Assembly: GCA_003523945.1 (NCBI GenBank)
Contig: DOFS01000176.1
Location: 1-7,880, forward strand
DNA: 7,880 nt
DNA from: Nitrospiraceae bacterium
GTDB taxonomy: Bacteria > Nitrospirota > Nitrospiria > Nitrospirales > UBA8639
Direction: 5' to 3'
In this document: positions 6,223 to 7,880 of the stretch, in pieces
Layout of the letters: each line of letters opens with the position of its first letter
How positions within the stretch are numbered: position 1 is the first letter of the stretch
The notes under the pieces: model-generated
Databases searched by the model: none
Told to the model about the DNA's origin: nothing
Seen by the model: the letters and a program-made list of their open reading frames with translations, nothing else
Position numbers and translations under genes: made by a program

Positions 6223-7713
6223 CTAGGCTGAAAGAATCTTCTGCATCTGCCGCGCGATGTCGGAATTCTCATAGATGGCCTGGACCATCTGGGAATATAG
6301 AGCGGTGAATTCCTCTTTTTCGGCTAGATCCCCGAAGATGGGTTCCAGCCGGATAAAGGAGAGCGGGTCGTCCTTGGTACCCGCCGCGGCCCGGTGTAGC
6401 TCCTCCTTCATCTCGTCGACGATGTCGAGCTCGACGCCTTTCCTGCATCGGCCTTTATCGCTGTAGAGACACCATGCCGCGATGACGAGGGTGGCGTATT
6501 GGAAACTGCCGCCCTGTGCCAGGTTTTCGTGGATCGTCGGGATCAGGAACTTCGGCAGCTTAGCCGAGCTCTCCAGGCAGATTCGCGCCAGGTTGTCCTT
6601 GATGTTCGGATTGCCGAAACGCTCGATCAGACTGTCCTTGTAGGCCTCCAAATCGACACCCTCCACCGGATCGAGCACGGGGGTAGCCTCGATATCCATA
6701 AACCGGCGCAGATAGGCTGCGAAAAGCGGATCGGCCACGCAGCCGTCGATGGTTTCATGTCCATGAATTGACCCGAGCAGCCCGAGGACGGAATGCCCGG
6801 CGTTGAGCAACCGTATCTTCATCTTCTCGTAGGGCGTCACATCGGTGACGAACTGCGCCCCGACCTTTTCCCACGCGGGACGTCCATTCGAAAAATCGTC
6901 CTCGATGACCCACTGAGTGAAGGGCTCACAGGTGACCGGCCATTGGTCCTTCAACCCGATTTCGCCACTGAGGTATGCGATATCATCCGGCGTTGTTACG
7001 GGCGTGATCCGGTCCACCATGGCATTGGGAAAGCTCACCTCGGTTTCGATCCATTGCGCAAGCTCGGCATCCTGCCTGGAGGCGAAGGCCAGCAACATCT
7101 TGCGGGTCATGTCGCCGTTGTGCTGGATGTTGTCGCACGACTGAATGGTGAAGGCCGGGAGCCCGGCCCCGCGGCGTCTTTTAAGCGCGGCGGTCAGATA
7201 GCCGAACACCGTCTTCGGGTTGGAGGGATTGTTCAGGTCGTGCTGCACAGCCGGATTGTCGAATTCGAACTCGCCCGTGGCGGTGTTGAGGTTGTACCCG
7301 CCCTCGGTGATGGTCAGGGAAACGATCTTGGTGTCTGCGCTTGCCATCTTGTTGATGACGGCGCCGGGATCGTCGCAGCTCAGCAGAAAATCAACGAGCG
7401 AACCGATGACGCAGTTTTCAACCTTTCCCGAGGGATGCCTGACGATCAGCGTGTACAGAAAGTCCTGCCTCTTCAGGATGTCGCGCATTTTGCGGTCGTC
7501 CCCGCGCAAGCCCACCCCGCAGATGCCCCAGGTGGAGGCATCGAATTCGTTCATGAGCGCATTGGTGTAATACGCTTCGTGCGACCGGTGAAACCCGCCG
7601 ACGCCGATATGGACGATACCGGCCTTGACCTTGCTTCGGTCATAGGATGGGCAAGCGATTTTCTCTCCAAGGAGGGGAAGGGCTGCCTGCGTAAGTTCAA
7701 GAGGTTCTTTCAT
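6223..7713 (-). CDS. mtlK: Mannitol 2-dehydrogenase (long-chain polyol dehydrogenase family)
   Basis: The predicted enzyme has 496 residues, close to the 493 of Pseudomonas fluorescens mannitol 2-dehydrogenase. It would oxidise D-mannitol to D-fructose with NAD+ in the cytoplasm. The N-terminal dinucleotide-binding segment GIVHIGVGGFHRSH lies at about 32-45, with TITEGGYN further on. The family catalytic signature K-x-x-x-x-N-x-x-H is present in KIRLLNAGH as Lys299, Asn304 and His307, matching Lys295, Asn300 and His303 of the Pseudomonas enzyme. I chose ATG 7713 because AAGG at 7725-7722 lies eight bases upstream; the GTG at 7722 overlaps that site. It starts 30 bases after a fructokinase stop, which supports mannitol over hexuronate. 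Fructuronate reductase and arabinitol dehydrogenase are relatives, so exact substrate remains inferred. By eye it looks somewhat more GC-rich than the plus-strand regulatory genes. Confidence 0.9.
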   Translation of the reverse strand: MKEPLELTQAALPLLGEKIACPSYDRSKVKAGIVHIGVGGFHRSHEAYYTNALMNEFDASTWGICGVGLRGDDRKMRDILKRQDFLYTLIVRHPSGKVENCVIGSLVDFLLSCDDPGAVINKMASADTKIVSLTITEGGYNLNTATGEFEFDNPAVQHDLNNPSNPKTVFGYLTAALKRRRGAGLPAFTIQSCDNIQHNGDMTRKMLLAFASRQDAELAQWIETEVSFPNAMVDRITPVTTPDDIAYLSGEIGLKDQWPVTCEPFTQWVIEDDFSNGRPAWEKVGAQFVTDVTPYEKMKIRLLNAGHSVLGLLGSIHGHETIDGCVADPLFAAYLRRFMDIEATPVLDPVEGVDLEAYKDSLIERFGNPNIKDNLARICLESSAKLPKFLIPTIHENLAQGGSFQYATLVIAAWCLYSDKGRCRKGVELDIVDEMKEELHRAAAGTKDDPLSFIRLEPIFGDLAEKEEFTALYSQMVQAIYENSDIARQMQKILSA

Positions 7714-7743
7714 AACGAACACCTTAATCCGTGGATATGTTGC

Positions 7744-7880
7744 TTAATAGTTCACCAAATGCTCGGGCAGGATCGGGGTTGCCCCCTTCTGCGAACAGAC
7801 GAATGCGGCCACACGGTTTGTAAACGAATTCACCTTGTTCAGCGGCCAGCCTTTGAGCATGCCCATGCAAAGCGCCGCCG
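7744..7880 (-). CDS. PfkB-family carbohydrate kinase, probable fructokinase (C-terminal end only)
   Basis: Translating the minus strand from the window edge gives 44 residues ending at a TAA (7746-7744). Segments such as AALCMGMLKGWPL and NRVAAFVCSQKGATPILP match the C-terminal helix and tail of PfkB-family sugar kinases, fructokinases in particular. The catalytic GAGD signature would lie outside the window, just beyond position 7880. The role inferred from context is ATP-dependent phosphorylation of the fructose made by the adjacent mannitol 2-dehydrogenase, giving fructose-6-phosphate. The gene is followed 30 bases later by the dehydrogenase start, so they are likely one operon. The gene is incomplete only because the window ends. 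Confidence 0.75.
   Translation of the reverse strand, partial: AALCMGMLKGWPLNKVNSFTNRVAAFVCSQKGATPILPEHLVNY

Noticed and set aside
6223..7713. Fructuronate reductase (UxuB) as the identity of the dehydrogenase
   Set aside because: It is the same superfamily, but the length, N-terminal pattern and adjacent fructokinase favour mannitol 2-dehydrogenase. Not fully excluded.

Overview
The window looks like chromosomal DNA from a Gram-negative bacterium. An outer-membrane OprB-type porin has a signal peptide and a C-terminal aromatic residue, and the regulators are sigma-54 based. GC content is moderate, in the low-to-mid fifties by eye. The regulatory half has a style I associate with Nitrospirota or Deltaproteobacteria-like genomes. 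The sugar-alcohol half resembles proteobacterial mannitol loci. Both taxonomic impressions are inference from memory, not from a search.

Plus strand, 1-4526. The window opens with a possible C-terminal scrap of an upstream gene. A 971-residue one-component sigma-54 activator follows, with three tandem GAF domains, a PAS domain, an AAA+ domain and a Fis-type HTH. Just after its stop come a dyad-symmetric CCCAATAT element, a strong intrinsic terminator, and a near-consensus -24/-12 sigma-54 promoter abutting the terminator T-tract. Downstream is a two-gene operon: a small STAS-domain protein lacking the usual phosphorylatable serine, then an ECF-type sigma factor. The layout suggests that the activator binds the dyad about 134 bp upstream of the predicted start site, drives the sigma-54 promoter, and so produces a second sigma factor. 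That would be a sigma-54 to ECF cascade with a STAS protein as the likely modulator.

Positions 4527-4941 form a convergent intergenic region with two inverted repeats and no gene I can support.

Minus strand, 7880 down to 4942. This is an apparent polyol-utilisation operon, transcribed right to left: the C-terminal end of a PfkB-family fructokinase, a full-length mannitol 2-dehydrogenase, and an OprB-family carbohydrate porin. Together they would admit a hexitol across the outer membrane, oxidise it to fructose, and phosphorylate fructose to fructose-6-phosphate. The fructokinase tail was found by translating the right-hand edge of the window.

The item most worth follow-up is the self-contained regulatory cassette at 308-4526, particularly the enhancer-like dyad plus -24/-12 promoter between the activator and the STAS/ECF pair.
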